This document shows, in pieces, positions 10,373 through 18,582 of a DNA stretch of 64,000 bases. Numbering within the stretch: position 1 is the first letter of the stretch; each line of letters opens with the position of its first letter. The DNA comes from Coriobacteriia bacterium (GTDB lineage Bacteria; Actinomycetota; Coriobacteriia; Coriobacteriales; Atopobiaceae): NCBI GenBank assembly GCA_030530145.1, contig JAUMVN010000001.1, forward strand, positions 62,001 to 126,000. The letters run 5' to 3'. Below the pieces are notes generated by a model. It was not told where the DNA came from. It saw only the letters and a list, made by a program, of their open reading frames with translations, and did not search any database. Made by a program: the position numbers and the translations under genes.

Positions 10373-10492
10373 GAAAGGCCCGTCCCTCCGTCCGTCCGCG
10401 GGGTCGCTTTGCGCGAATCGCGCCAGCGAGCGAGCGCAGCGAGCGCTGAGCGGCAAAGCGACCCCGCGGACGGACGGAGGGACGGGCCTTTC
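10373..10492 (-). repeat. Shared-loop palindrome, copy F, after the amidotransferase gene
   Basis: The longest copy: a perfect 40-bp stem (10373-10412 with 10453-10492) and a 40-nt loop that, on the minus strand, reads CGCTCAGCGCTCGCTGCGCT and ends GGCGCGATTCGC. It begins 10 nt after the amidotransferase stop codon, in terminator position for the whole amino acid ABC operon. Confidence 0.88.
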
Positions 10493-10502
10493 GGGCGGAG
10501 AC

Positions 10503-11303
10503 TTAACGGCAAGCTTCGACGAAGGACTTCCAGAGCAGGAAGTCGAGGTCGCTCGACTGCCAGGTGTATTCGGGGTGCCACTGGACGCCGAGGACGAACT
10601 TCTTGCCGGGCAGCTCGACGCATTCGGGGATGCCGTCGTCGGAGACGGCAGAGAGAACGAGGCCGCGCCCGAGCTTCTCGACACAGCAGTGGTGCGCGGA
10701 GTTGACGGCGTAGCGCGCCTCTCCCCCACAGGCGTGGCAAAGCAACGAGCCCTCGGCGATGAGCACGTCGTGGCTCGGCTCGTACATGAGGTTCGCATGG
10801 TCGTGGGGCACAGAGCCGGCTTTGCGCGGGATGCTCGGCACGTCCATGTTGAGGGTGCCGCCAAGGGCGACGTTCAGCATCTGGGTTCCTCGGCAGATCG
10901 TGAAGAGCGGCTTGTCCGCCTCGACACAGGCACGAATAAGGGCCAGCTCAAAAGTGTCGCGCTCAGGGCAAGAGGTGCAGCCAGGGTGCACCGAAGAGTC
11001 TCCCCAGAGGCGCGGGCTCACGTCGGGCCCGCCGGGAAGGCAGACGCCGTCGGCTCGGCGCACATACTCCTCGATAAGCGAGGCGTCCTCGGTCAAGTTC
11101 ATCATGACGGGCAGGCCGCCGGCCTCGAAGACGGCGTCGACGTAGCACTTGGTCGTGGTCTCGTTCGGCGAGAGAAGCTCTTCTCCGTAGAGCTTGCCGG
11201 CTTCGAGGCGCGGGGCGACGAAGATGAGCGGCCGCGAGCGGGCGTCGCCGCCGTGGACGGGGCAAGACGGGTCGCATGTGTCGCAGGAGACGCAGGAAGC
11301 CAT
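10503..11303 (-). CDS. Class I glutamine amidotransferase (peptidase C26, PuuD-like) with ferredoxin-like Cys motif
   Basis: 266-residue protein of the gamma-glutamyl-GABA hydrolase/PuuD family (peptidase C26). The catalytic triad is visible: nucleophile Cys137 in TICRGTQMLN, and His243 and Glu245 in VQWHPE. GGPDVSPRLWGD is the family's oxyanion/substrate region. The N-terminus adds CX2CX2CX3CP (Cys4, 7, 10, 14), the spacing of a [4Fe-4S] ferredoxin-type site, which PuuD enzymes normally lack. It is the last gene of the glutamate-type ABC operon, 3 nt after the ATPase gene, so it probably acts on an imported glutamyl compound. The substrate and whether the cysteines bind metal are unknown. 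Confidence 0.85.
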   Translation of the reverse strand: MASCVSCDTCDPSCPVHGGDARSRPLIFVAPRLEAGKLYGEELLSPNETTTKCYVDAVFEAGGLPVMMNLTEDASLIEEYVRRADGVCLPGGPDVSPRLWGDSSVHPGCTSCPERDTFELALIRACVEADKPLFTICRGTQMLNVALGGTLNMDVPSIPRKAGSVPHDHANLMYEPSHDVLIAEGSLLCHACGGEARYAVNSAHHCCVEKLGRGLVLSAVSDDGIPECVELPGKKFVLGVQWHPEYTWQSSDLDFLLWKSFVEACR

Positions 11304-11306
11304 CGG

Positions 11307-12065
11307 TTAATGCCCCTTGATCGAGTTGAGGAAGTCGCGCGCGCGATCGGTCTTCGGGTGGTCGAAGAACTCGTCGGGCGTGCCCGTCTCGACGATCTGG
11401 CCGTCTGCCATGAAGACGACGCGGTCGGCGACGCGACGGGCGAAATTCATCTCGTGCGTGACGACGATCATCGTCATGCCCTTCTTGGCAAGGCGAACCA
11501 TAACGTCCAGGACCTCGTTGATCATCTCGGGGTCGAGCGCAGAGGTCGGCTCGTCGAAGAGCATCGCCTTCGGGTTCATGGCGAGCGAGCGGGCGATGGC
11601 CACGCGCTGCTGCTGGCCTCCGGAGAGCTGGGCGGGGACCTTCTTAGCCTGCTCGGCCACGCCGACACGGGCGAGCAGCTCCATAGCGGCTTTCTCGGCC
11701 TCTTCCTTCTTCATCCCCAGGACCTCAATCGGGCCGAGCGTCACGTTCTCGAGGATGGTCATGTGGGCGAAGAGGTTGAAGCTCTGGAAGACCATACCGA
11801 GCTCGGCGCGCATCTTCGTGAGCTCCTTGCCCTCCTGCGGCAGCGGCTTCCCCTCGATGAGGATCTCGCCGGAATCGATGGTCTCCAGGCGGTTGATGGC
11901 GCGGCACATGGTCGATTTGCCGGAGCCCGAGGGGCCGATGACGACGACGACCTCGCCGCGGTCGACCTCGAGATTGATGTCCCTGAGCACGTGAAGATCG
12001 CCGAAGTGCTTCTCGACGTGGCGAAGCTCGATGACGGGCTGGTTGTCCTGCAGGGTATCGCTCAT
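11307..12065 (-). CDS. Polar amino acid ABC transporter, ATP-binding protein (GlnQ/GluA type)
   Basis: 252-residue ABC ATPase of the polar amino acid (PAAT) uptake family. Walker [10 protein letters not shown] at about 44-52, Q-loop in [10 protein letters not shown], signature [16 protein letters not shown], Walker [14 protein letters not shown] and the switch histidine in VVTHEM are all present. Gene order (binding protein, two permeases, ATPase) and sequence fit glutamate/glutamine uptake, but the ligand is inferred only at class level. Confidence 0.95.
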   Translation of the reverse strand: MSDTLQDNQPVIELRHVEKHFGDLHVLRDINLEVDRGEVVVVIGPSGSGKSTMCRAINRLETIDSGEILIEGKPLPQEGKELTKMRAELGMVFQSFNLFAHMTILENVTLGPIEVLGMKKEEAEKAAMELLARVGVAEQAKKVPAQLSGGQQQRVAIARSLAMNPKAMLFDEPTSALDPEMINEVLDVMVRLAKKGMTMIVVTHEMNFARRVADRVVFMADGQIVETGTPDEFFDHPKTDRARDFLNSIKGH

Positions 12066-12091
12066 GGTAGTATCCTTCCGAGGTTCGCCCG

Positions 12092-12925
12092 TTAGCGGAT
12101 GATCTTGGCGCCGGTTCGGCGCGACACGTAGACGGAGACCTTGTTGATAAGGTAATTAATGACGATGTAGATGAGCCCGACGACGAGGAACGTCGACACC
12201 ATGGCGTCGTAGTTCGTGCGCAGGACCTGGGCGTTCTGCATGAGGTCGGGATAGCTCACCACGTACGCGAGTGCGGTGTCCTTAACCACGACCACGAGCT
12301 GGCTGATGAGCGATGGGATGACGAATCGGATGGCCTGGGGCATCACGATCTTCGTCTTGACCTTCCAGGGAGAGAGACCGATGGAGAGGCCCGCCTCCGT
12401 CTGGCCCTTCGGGACGGCGTTCATGCCCGCGCGGAACACCTCGGCGAGCACACCCGAGGCGGCGAACGAGATAGGCAGGACCATCATCCAGAACGGCGGC
12501 ATGGACACGCCAACGGAAGGCATCGTGAAGAAGAAAAAATAAATGAACAGCAGGCTCGGCACGCCGCGGAAGAAGTTCGTGACGGCGGCGCAGAGGACTC
12601 GCAGCCAGGCGATTCGGCCCGTGCGCCCCAGCATGAGCGCCAAGCCGAGGACAATGGCGATGGCCGCAGAGACGAGCGCCACCTCAAAGGTCCCCGCCAG
12701 GCCGCGGGCAAGGTAGATCCATGTGGTGCGCCAAGTGAAGAGCTGCCAGTACTTCGCGGAGAGCTGTCCCGTGACCCAGAAGCGATAGACGACCCAGGCG
12801 GCGAGCGCGACGACCGCGAGCAAGGTAACGGCCGTTCCGACGATCATCTTCTTCCGCGTCTTCGGACCAGGCGGCTCGTAGAGGGCGTCGCGCATGCTCG
12901 GCGCGGAAGCAACCTTTGCGCTCAT
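12092..12925 (-). CDS. Polar amino acid ABC transporter permease (GluD-like)
   Basis: 277-residue His/Glu/Gln/Arg/opine-type permease with a cytoplasmic N-terminus, a first span at about 28-48 ([19 protein letters not shown]) and four or more further spans. The EAA loop that docks on the ATPase is [36 protein letters not shown] is the typical segment after the second span. It overlaps the preceding permease gene by 4 nt (ATGA), indicating translational coupling. Confidence 0.94.
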   Translation of the reverse strand: MSAKVASAPSMRDALYEPPGPKTRKKMIVGTAVTLLAVVALAAWVVYRFWVTGQLSAKYWQLFTWRTTWIYLARGLAGTFEVALVSAAIAIVLGLALMLGRTGRIAWLRVLCAAVTNFFRGVPSLLFIYFFFFTMPSVGVSMPPFWMMVLPISFAASGVLAEVFRAGMNAVPKGQTEAGLSIGLSPWKVKTKIVMPQAIRFVIPSLISQLVVVVKDTALAYVVSYPDLMQNAQVLRTNYDAMVSTFLVVGLIYIVINYLINKVSVYVSRRTGAKIIR

Positions 12926-13581
12926 CGTGCGATCCTCACTTTCTGGTCGAGCTTATTGCCGGCGAACCCGATGACGAGCGCGGTCGCGATATAGCCGCAG
13001 GCCGAGATAAAGAAGGTCGCGACGCCGGCGGACTCGCGCGTGTTGATGTAGCTCACGATACCGGTAAGCTCAGGCGTGCTCATAGGGACCTGAGAGCCGA
13101 GGGCCGTCGTGAGCATAACCGCGATGAGCAGGTTCGTCATGGGCAGCACCGTCGAGCGGAGCGCCTGCGGGATCACGATCTTCCGGAGAATCTGCCCGAA
13201 CGAGAGCCCTATGGAGCGGGCAGCCTCGATCTGGCCCACCCCGATGGTGTTGATGCCGGTCATGAAGTTCTCCGACCCGAACGACGCGCCGAGGAGCACC
13301 GTGACGAGCACGACGCTCGGCTCGTAGTCGAGCACGATCTTCAGGTACGGCAGCGCATAGACCACGATGAGGATGAGGACGGCGCCCGGCACGTTGCGGA
13401 ACACCTGGACGTACAGGTCGCCGAGCAGGCGCAGCGGCTTGAAGGGGCAAACCCGCATGACCGTGACCACAATCGAGAGGACCATGACCAGGGCGAACGA
13501 CGCGATCGTGAGCCTCCACGTGGTGAGAAGCGCCGAGAGATAGTTGGGGCCGTATGCGGCAAGCAGATCCGTGACGCCCAC
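12922..13581 (-). CDS. Polar amino acid ABC transporter permease (GluC-like)
   Basis: 219-residue permease partner of the next gene, with spans starting LTIASFALVMVLSIVVTVM, RNVPGAVLILIVVYALPYL and an EAA loop EAARSIGLSFGQILRKIVIPQA. A GTG start at 13581 is chosen because GGAGG lies 5 nt upstream; an in-frame TTG four codons earlier contains that Shine-Dalgarno itself and lacks its own. It follows the binding-protein gene after a strong hairpin, the usual arrangement that lowers permease relative to binding-protein expression. Confidence 0.93.
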   Translation of the reverse strand: MGVTDLLAAYGPNYLSALLTTWRLTIASFALVMVLSIVVTVMRVCPFKPLRLLGDLYVQVFRNVPGAVLILIVVYALPYLKIVLDYEPSVVLVTVLLGASFGSENFMTGINTIGVGQIEAARSIGLSFGQILRKIVIPQALRSTVLPMTNLLIAVMLTTALGSQVPMSTPELTGIVSYINTRESAGVATFFISACGYIATALVIGFAGNKLDQKVRIAR

Positions 13582-13602
13582 GAAGACCTCCAATACAGCG
13601 TA

Positions 13603-13638
13603 AGGGCCCTCGCGGCCGAAGCCGGCCGAGAGGGCCCT
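13603..13638 (-). terminator. Intercistronic hairpin after the binding-protein gene
   Basis: AGGGCCCTC-G-CGGCCG / CGGCCG-AG-AGGGCCCT stem with an AAGC-type loop between the binding-protein gene and the first permease. No U-tract follows, so it probably stabilises or attenuates the message within the operon rather than ending it. Confidence 0.65.
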
Positions 13639-13659
13639 GATCGAGCAAGGGAAAAGCGG

Positions 13660-14640
13660 TTATGCGCCCAGCGCGGGAGGCTCGGGGACGGAGGCGATGC
13701 CCGTACGGTCGCAGATGGCGATCTGATAGAGCTTCGCCCAGTTGCCGTCGTCCTCGAACTTCTTCAGGAAGCCGTTGATGAAGTCGACGCCGTCGGAGCC
13801 GAGCGGCACACCGATGCCGAGCTTGTCCTCGGGGCCGAAGGGGTCGCCGGCGATGCGGTACTTGCCGGGGTTCTTGATGACGTTGCCCATCTGGAGGGTG
13901 TTATCGACCACGTAGGCGTCGACGCGGCCCTGCTCAAGGGCGGCGCGGCACTCGTCGTCCTTGGTGAACTCCTGGGCCTCGGCGGTCGGGCAGGCATCGG
14001 CGAGCTGCTGCGGGCCGGTGGAGCCGGACTGGACCGCGACCTTCTTGCCCGCGAGGTCGTCGACGGAGTTGATATCGGTGTTGTCGGCGAGGACGAGGAT
14101 CGCCTGCTGGGTGGTCAGGTAAGGGCCGGCGAACGAGATGACGGCCTTGCGCTTATCGTTGATGGTATAGCTCGCGAAAACGGTGTCCACCTGGTCGTTC
14201 TGCAGCACGGACTCGCGGGTGTCGGAGGTGACCTGCGTGTAGTCGTACTTGGTCTCGTCGCCGAGGATGTAGCGCGTGAGCGAGAGATACAGGCCGGCGT
14301 CGAATCCGTAGACCTTATCGGTCGTCTCGTCGAGCTGAGAGAAGAGCGCCGAGGTGCGGGTGGCGCCGATGCGCAGGGAGCCGTTCTCCTTGACCGCCTT
14401 GGCCCAGGCGCTGGCCTCGATGGTCGCGTCGTCGGCCTGCTCGACAGAGGCCACGAGGGCGTCGAAGGCGTCCTTATCGATGTCGGTGCTGGCGGTGTCG
14501 GACGAAGAGCTGGACTCGGAGCTCGAAGAGCTGGAGCCGGAGTCGGAAGGACCGTCGGAGCAGGCGGCGAGGCCAAGGGCGGCCGCAGCGGTAAAGCCGA
14601 ACTGGACGGCCTGACGACGATCGAGCATGAACTTCCTCAT
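13660..14640 (-). CDS. Polar amino acid ABC transporter substrate-binding lipoprotein
   Basis: 326-residue family 3 solute-binding protein and first gene of the operon. It has a signal peptide with lipobox LGLAAC (Cys about 27), a Ser/Glu/Asp-rich flexible linker (about 28-52), and the bilobed domain beginning SLRIGATRTSALFSQ, with VTSDTRESVLQNDQVD and DLAGKKVAVQSGSTGPQ. The family binds glutamate, glutamine or related polar amino acids. An arginine-containing start MRKFMLDRRQAV gives a long n-region. The GGGGAGGAA upstream of the ATG supports the start. Confidence 0.94.
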   Translation of the reverse strand: MRKFMLDRRQAVQFGFTAAAALGLAACSDGPSDSGSSSSSSESSSSSDTASTDIDKDAFDALVASVEQADDATIEASAWAKAVKENGSLRIGATRTSALFSQLDETTDKVYGFDAGLYLSLTRYILGDETKYDYTQVTSDTRESVLQNDQVDTVFASYTINDKRKAVISFAGPYLTTQQAILVLADNTDINSVDDLAGKKVAVQSGSTGPQQLADACPTAEAQEFTKDDECRAALEQGRVDAYVVDNTLQMGNVIKNPGKYRIAGDPFGPEDKLGIGVPLGSDGVDFINGFLKKFEDDGNWAKLYQIAICDRTGIASVPEPPALGA

Positions 14641-14703
14641 GTGGGTGTTCCTCCCCTATTGTCGGGTCCCATGAATACGTGTCTGGTCGGGACGCTGGGA
14701 ACC

Positions 14704-14742
14704 ACTATACCCGACTAAAGTCGTCTTTATAATCCTAGTCGG
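14704..14742 (-). promoter_or_regulatory. Possible promoter and dyad upstream of the amino acid ABC operon
   Basis: On the minus strand TATAGT (14704-14709) lies 17 nt after TTATAA (14727-14732), a weak -10/-35 pair about 65 nt upstream of the binding-protein start. The inverted repeat CCGACTA (14711-14717) / TAGTCGG (14736-14742) brackets this region and could be an operator. Evidence is pattern only. Confidence 0.35.
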
Positions 14743-14817
14743 CAGGTATGTTTATAACAATTCCCAATGGCCTGTTATCGCTTTACCTGAAAACAGATTC
14801 AGACAACCGTAACACAG

Positions 14818-14847
14818 AGCGCCCCGCGGCAGTGACCGCGGGGCGCT
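14818..14847 (-). terminator. Terminator hairpin after ackA
   Basis: Perfect 12-bp stem AGCGCCCCGCGG / CCGCGGGGCGCT with a 6-nt loop, 25 nt beyond the ackA stop on the minus strand, followed by CTGTGTTACGGTTGT. Confidence 0.75.
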
Positions 14848-14871
14848 CAGAGGCGAGTATGGCCGATACCC

Positions 14872-16044
14872 TTACTTGCCGAGGAGCTCGGCGACGTCGA
14901 GGGCGATCATGTACTCCTCGTTCGTCGGAACGACGAGGACCTTGACCTTGGAGTCGGGAGCGGAGATCACGCGCGGGTCGTCGGAGCGGATAGCGTTGAG
15001 CTCCGGATCGAGCTTGACGCCCATCCACGCGAGGCGGTCGGCGACGCCTTGGCGCATCTCAGCGGAGTTCTCGCCGATGCCGGCGGTAAAGGCCATGGTG
15101 TCGACGCCCTCCATGGAGCAGACCATCTCGGCGGTGAGCTGAGCGGTGCGGTAATAGAACATCTCGAGCGCCATCTGGCAGTTCTCGTCGCCCGCCTCGG
15201 CACCCTCCTCGATGTCGCGGGAGTCGTTGGACTTGGCGGACACGGCGAGAAGACCGGACTGCTTGTTCATCATGGTGTCGATCTCGTCGATCGAGTAACC
15301 GCCCTCACGCGAGAGGAAGAAGACGGTGGCGGGGTCGACGGTGCCGCAGCGGGTGCCCATGACCAGGCCGTCAAGCGGGGTGAGGCCCATGGTGGTGTCC
15401 ATGGAGCGGCCGTCCTCGATGGCGCAGAGCGAGGCGCCGGAGCCGAGGTGAAGGCTCACGAGCTTGTGGCACTCGTCGCCGAGGAACTGCTTGGTCGCGC
15501 GCCAAATGTAGCGGTGAGAGGTGCCGTGGGCGCCGTACTTGCGGATGTGGAGCTTCTCGACGACGTCGCGGGGAAGCGCGTAGCGCCAGGCGTGCTCGGG
15601 CATGTTGTAGTGGAACGCGGTGTCCGGGACGATGACGTTGCCGAGCTCGGGGAACATGTCGCGGCAGATCTCGATGACGTCGGCCTCGGGGTAGTTGTGC
15701 AGCGGGGCGAGCGGGGCGACCTCACGGACCTTGGCGAGGACGTCGTCGTCGACGACGGCGGACTCGGGGAAGTACCAGCCGCCCTGGACCACGCGGTGGC
15801 CGATGCCGTCGACCTTCTGGGGGACACTCTTCAGGATCTCGAAGACGTGGCTGACGGCGGTCTTGTGGTCGGGAAGGGCAACCTCAAGCTTCTGCTTGCC
15901 GGAGCCGTTCTCCTCGTGGCCGATGAAGGAGCCGTCGATGCCGATGCGCTCGCAGTTGCCCTTGGCGTAGACCTCGCGGGTGTCGACGTCGAGCAGCTGG
16001 TACTTAAGCGAAGAGCTGCCGGCATTGATGACCAGGACGTTCAT
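14872..16044 (-). CDS. ackA: Acetate kinase
   Basis: 390-residue acetate kinase (ASKHA fold), acetyl-phosphate + ADP = acetate + ATP. The N-terminal MNVLVINAGSSSLKYQLL holds the first phosphate-binding loop. GHRVVQGGWYF, DTAFHYNMPEHAWRYALP, the catalytic histidine region YGAHGTSHRYI, HLGSGASLCAI and the C-terminal FTAGIGENSAEMR are all intact. Length is normal. It completes acetate formation with Pta, which is encoded 8 kb away. The ATG is preceded by GAGAGGAG. Confidence 0.97.
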   Translation of the reverse strand: MNVLVINAGSSSLKYQLLDVDTREVYAKGNCERIGIDGSFIGHEENGSGKQKLEVALPDHKTAVSHVFEILKSVPQKVDGIGHRVVQGGWYFPESAVVDDDVLAKVREVAPLAPLHNYPEADVIEICRDMFPELGNVIVPDTAFHYNMPEHAWRYALPRDVVEKLHIRKYGAHGTSHRYIWRATKQFLGDECHKLVSLHLGSGASLCAIEDGRSMDTTMGLTPLDGLVMGTRCGTVDPATVFFLSREGGYSIDEIDTMMNKQSGLLAVSAKSNDSRDIEEGAEAGDENCQMALEMFYYRTAQLTAEMVCSMEGVDTMAFTAGIGENSAEMRQGVADRLAWMGVKLDPELNAIRSDDPRVISAPDSKVKVLVVPTNEEYMIALDVAELLGK

Positions 16045-16129
16045 GAATCTCCTCTCGTGCGGGGGCGTTCCCGCTCAGAATTTGCGCCATGCGGATTAAC
16101 GTTACACCCATCCGAAAGAAAATAAGCGC

Positions 16130-16540
16130 TTAATCAGAAAAGACAACATCCTCGAGCACGCGGGCGGCGTTCTCGATGCACTGGGGGCAGCTGCAGAGCA
16201 CCGTCCCGGTGTCGATGCCCTTGAGGTCGCGGCAGCGGGTCGCGCCGGAGAGCTCGGCGAAGCGCGAGACGAGCTCGCGGGAGACCTTGTAGGTCGCGCC
16301 CTTGGTGGTCGGGTTTTCGAGGTCCGCGCCGCTCTTCGCGAGGCCGCAGACGATGCAAGCGCCGGAGAGCGCGCCGCAGGTGCCCTCCATGCCGCCCATG
16401 CCGAGGCCGAGTCCCTCGGTCGCGGCGAAAAGGGCCTTCTTGTCGGCGCCGACGAGGTCGGCGTAGGCGCAGGCCACGGCCTGGGCGCAGTTATAGCCCT
16501 TGTCGTGCAGGGCCGCGCAATCAGAGATCCTGGACTCCAT
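16130..16540 (-). CDS. C_GCAxxG_C_C family protein
   Basis: 136-residue cysteine-rich protein of the C_GCAxxG_C_C family, a putative redox or metal-binding group common in anaerobes and often near electron-transfer genes. The family pattern is visible: KGYNCAQAVACAYA at about 14-27, GMGGMEGTCGALSGAC at about 47-62, and a C-terminal cysteine pair region CSCPQC. No enzymatic function is established. It starts 2 nt after the HIT-family gene and is last in the Zn-peptidase-xseA-xseB-HIT unit. Confidence 0.85.
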   Translation of the reverse strand: MESRISDCAALHDKGYNCAQAVACAYADLVGADKKALFAATEGLGLGMGGMEGTCGALSGACIVCGLAKSGADLENPTTKGATYKVSRELVSRFAELSGATRCRDLKGIDTGTVLCSCPQCIENAARVLEDVVFSD

Positions 16541-16542
16541 TC

Positions 16543-16893
16543 CTAGGCCTCCTTCGGAAGAAGGCCCTCGCCGAGCTTGACGCCGCCAAGGACATGCATG
16601 TGCAGGTGCATGACGGTCTGGCCGGCGTCGGCGCCCGTGTTCATGATGCTGCGGAAGCCCGTCTTGTCGATGCCGGTCTGCTCCGCCACGGACTTAGCGG
16701 CGGCGGCCATGGAGGCGAGCGTCTCGGCGGGGACACCGTCGATGAGGTTGTCGTGGTGGGCCTTCGGCACGACGAGGACGTGGACCGGGGCCTGAGGGTT
16801 CAGGTCCTTGAAGGCGACGACGTCGTCGTCCTCATAGAGAAAATCGCTCGGGATCTGGCCGTTGGCGATCTTGCAGAAAATGCAGTCGGACAT
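16543..16893 (-). CDS. HIT family nucleotide-binding protein
   Basis: 116-residue histidine-triad protein (HINT-like). It starts CIFCKIANGQIPSDFLYEDD and ends with the catalytic HIT motif HLHMHVLGG at about 97-105. The family hydrolyses nucleoside phosphoramidates and acyl-adenylates. The CxxC at residues 4-7 may bind zinc, as in several Hint proteins. Spacing to xseB (40 nt) and to the next gene (2 nt) fits a shared transcript. Confidence 0.94.
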   Translation of the reverse strand: MSDCIFCKIANGQIPSDFLYEDDDVVAFKDLNPQAPVHVLVVPKAHHDNLIDGVPAETLASMAAAAKSVAEQTGIDKTGFRSIMNTGADAGQTVMHLHMHVLGGVKLGEGLLPKEA

Positions 16894-16933
16894 GGTGTTT
16901 CCTCTCCTGTTCGCTCGCGGTGGCGCCGCGAGG

Positions 16934-17197
16934 CTACTCGTTGATATAGGCGGTCGAGGGCGCAGACTGGGTGTCGGTCACGGCGGCGTCCTCGTCGGTC
17001 GCGTCGAGAAGCACGCGGACCTTCTGCTCGGCCTCGGTAAGGCGCGTGCGGAGGCTCTTGAGCAGCTCCACTCCCCTGCCGTAGCGCTCGAGCGACTCCT
17101 CGAGCTCGAGGTCCCCCGCCTCGAGCGAGCGGACGATCTTCTCGAGCTCGATCGAGGCCTCCTTGAAGGTCATCTCGTCGATGTTCTTGTCGGCCAT
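16934..17197 (-). CDS. xseB: Exodeoxyribonuclease VII small subunit
   Basis: 87-residue XseB, the small helical subunit that assembles on XseA to form exonuclease VII, which degrades single-stranded DNA. The coiled-coil hairpin is evident: MTFKEASIELEKIVRSLEAGDLELEESLERYGRGVEL (described here as family pattern at about 9-45). The ATG at 17197 follows AAAGGAGG; a 40-codon upstream open frame is spurious. It is 44 nt downstream of xseA. Confidence 0.95.
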   Translation of the reverse strand: MADKNIDEMTFKEASIELEKIVRSLEAGDLELEESLERYGRGVELLKSLRTRLTEAEQKVRVLLDATDEDAAVTDTQSAPSTAYINE

Positions 17198-17241
17198 CGC
17201 GGCCTCCTTTCCAGGCGCGGGAGCGCCCTGAGCTGATTCTA

Positions 17242-18579
17242 TTACCCTTCGACCTCGACCACATCGGCGCGAAGCAATCCCGAGCCGAGCTGGACCGAGA
17301 CGCGCTCGCCGACGCAAACGCCGGAAGCCTCCTTAAGCACATGCCCCTCGGCGTCCCGCGTGATCGAGTAGCCGCGGCCGAGCACCTTGAGCGGGCTCAG
17401 CGCGTCGAGGGTGGCCGCGAGCCTGCCGACCTCGGCCTCAGGCGCGCGCAGGAGCCTCGGTGCGACGGCGACCAGCCGCTTCGCCTCGCGCTCGCAGTCC
17501 TCCCTCTTGCGGTAAAGAGAGCGGGGCACGGCGGCATGGAGTCGCTCGGCGGTCTGCTCGAGCTCCGATGCGCTGGAACGGAGCCCCGCCGCGGGGTCCA
17601 TCAGGCACGGCCGGCTCGCGAACGACTCGACGGCAGCGCGCCTAGACGCAATCGACGAGGCGATGGCGTTGGCAGCGAGCCTCGAGAGTGAATCGACGGA
17701 ATCGGAAGAATGCTCGAGCATCGAGGACATAGCACGGCCCAGCCTCGCCTGGCGCTGGATCATCTGGCGCTCGACCTCATCGATGGCCGGGGCCACGGAC
17801 TCCGCGGCGGCCGTGGGCGTCGAGCACCGGCGGTCGGCGACCATGTCGGCGATGGAAGTGTCCGGCTCGTGCCCGATGCCGGTGACGACCGGCACGGGGC
17901 TGGCCGCGACGGCACGCGCGACCCGCTCGTCGTTGAAACACATGAGGTCCTCGAACGAGCCGCCGCCGCGCACGAGGAGGATGGCGTCGGGCCTGCTCGC
18001 GGCCGCGACGGCGAGTGCCCGGACGATGGTCGCCGGGGCCGTCGCGCCTTGTACGCTGCAGCCCACCACGTCGATGAGGACGAGCGGGTTGCGGCGCGCG
18101 AGGGTGCGCTTGACGTCCTCGATGACCGAGCCGGAAAGCGACGTGCACACGCAGATGCGAGAGCAGAACGCGGGGATCGGGCGCTTGCGGGCGGGGTCCA
18201 TGAGCCCTTCTCGCTCAAGCTTGCGCGCGAGCTCGGCGACTTGCTGGCGCAGGATGCCCTCGCCGGCGACCGAGATCCTGCTCGCCACAAACGAGAACTT
18301 GCCGGAAGCCTTGTAGATGTCGAACTTGCCCGTGAGCTGGACCTGCAGGCCGTCGCGCAGCTCGAACCCGGCCTTGGCATAGGTGCCGCGCCAGACGATC
18401 ACGCTCATGGCGGCGCCGTCGTCCTTGACCTCGAAATAGCAGTGCCCGCTGCGCGCGTTGGGGCCGCGGAAACCGGAGACCTCGCCCGTGACGGTAAGCG
18501 CGGGCCAGGCTGAGACGTTCGACTTGGCCAGCCCGACGGCCTCGGAGACGGAAAGGGCGCCCTGTTCGTTACTCTCCAT
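17242..18579 (-). CDS. xseA: Exodeoxyribonuclease VII large subunit
   Basis: 445-residue XseA, the catalytic subunit of exonuclease VII. It has an N-terminal OB-fold (LTVTGEVSGFRGPNARSGH to about residue 100), then the catalytic domain with LLVRGGGSFEDLMCFNDE and VVTGIGHEPDTSIADMVADRR, followed by TPTAAAE, and a long helical C-terminal region ending with the family's GRGYSI segment (VLGRGYSITRD). GGAGGTAG upstream of the ATG overlaps the end of the zinc-peptidase gene, which ends 3 nt earlier, so the two are coupled. Confidence 0.96.
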   Translation of the reverse strand: MESNEQGALSVSEAVGLAKSNVSAWPALTVTGEVSGFRGPNARSGHCYFEVKDDGAAMSVIVWRGTYAKAGFELRDGLQVQLTGKFDIYKASGKFSFVASRISVAGEGILRQQVAELARKLEREGLMDPARKRPIPAFCSRICVCTSLSGSVIEDVKRTLARRNPLVLIDVVGCSVQGATAPATIVRALAVAAASRPDAILLVRGGGSFEDLMCFNDERVARAVAASPVPVVTGIGHEPDTSIADMVADRRCSTPTAAAESVAPAIDEVERQMIQRQARLGRAMSSMLEHSSDSVDSLSRLAANAIASSIASRRAAVESFASRPCLMDPAAGLRSSASELEQTAERLHAAVPRSLYRKREDCEREAKRLVAVAPRLLRAPEAEVGRLAATLDALSPLKVLGRGYSITRDAEGHVLKEASGVCVGERVSVQLGSGLLRADVVEVEG

Positions 18580-18582
18580 CCG

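Noticed and set aside
2366-10492. CRISPR-like array from the repeated loop
   Set aside because: Copies are kilobases apart, each with its own complementary stem, with no regular spacers and no cas genes.
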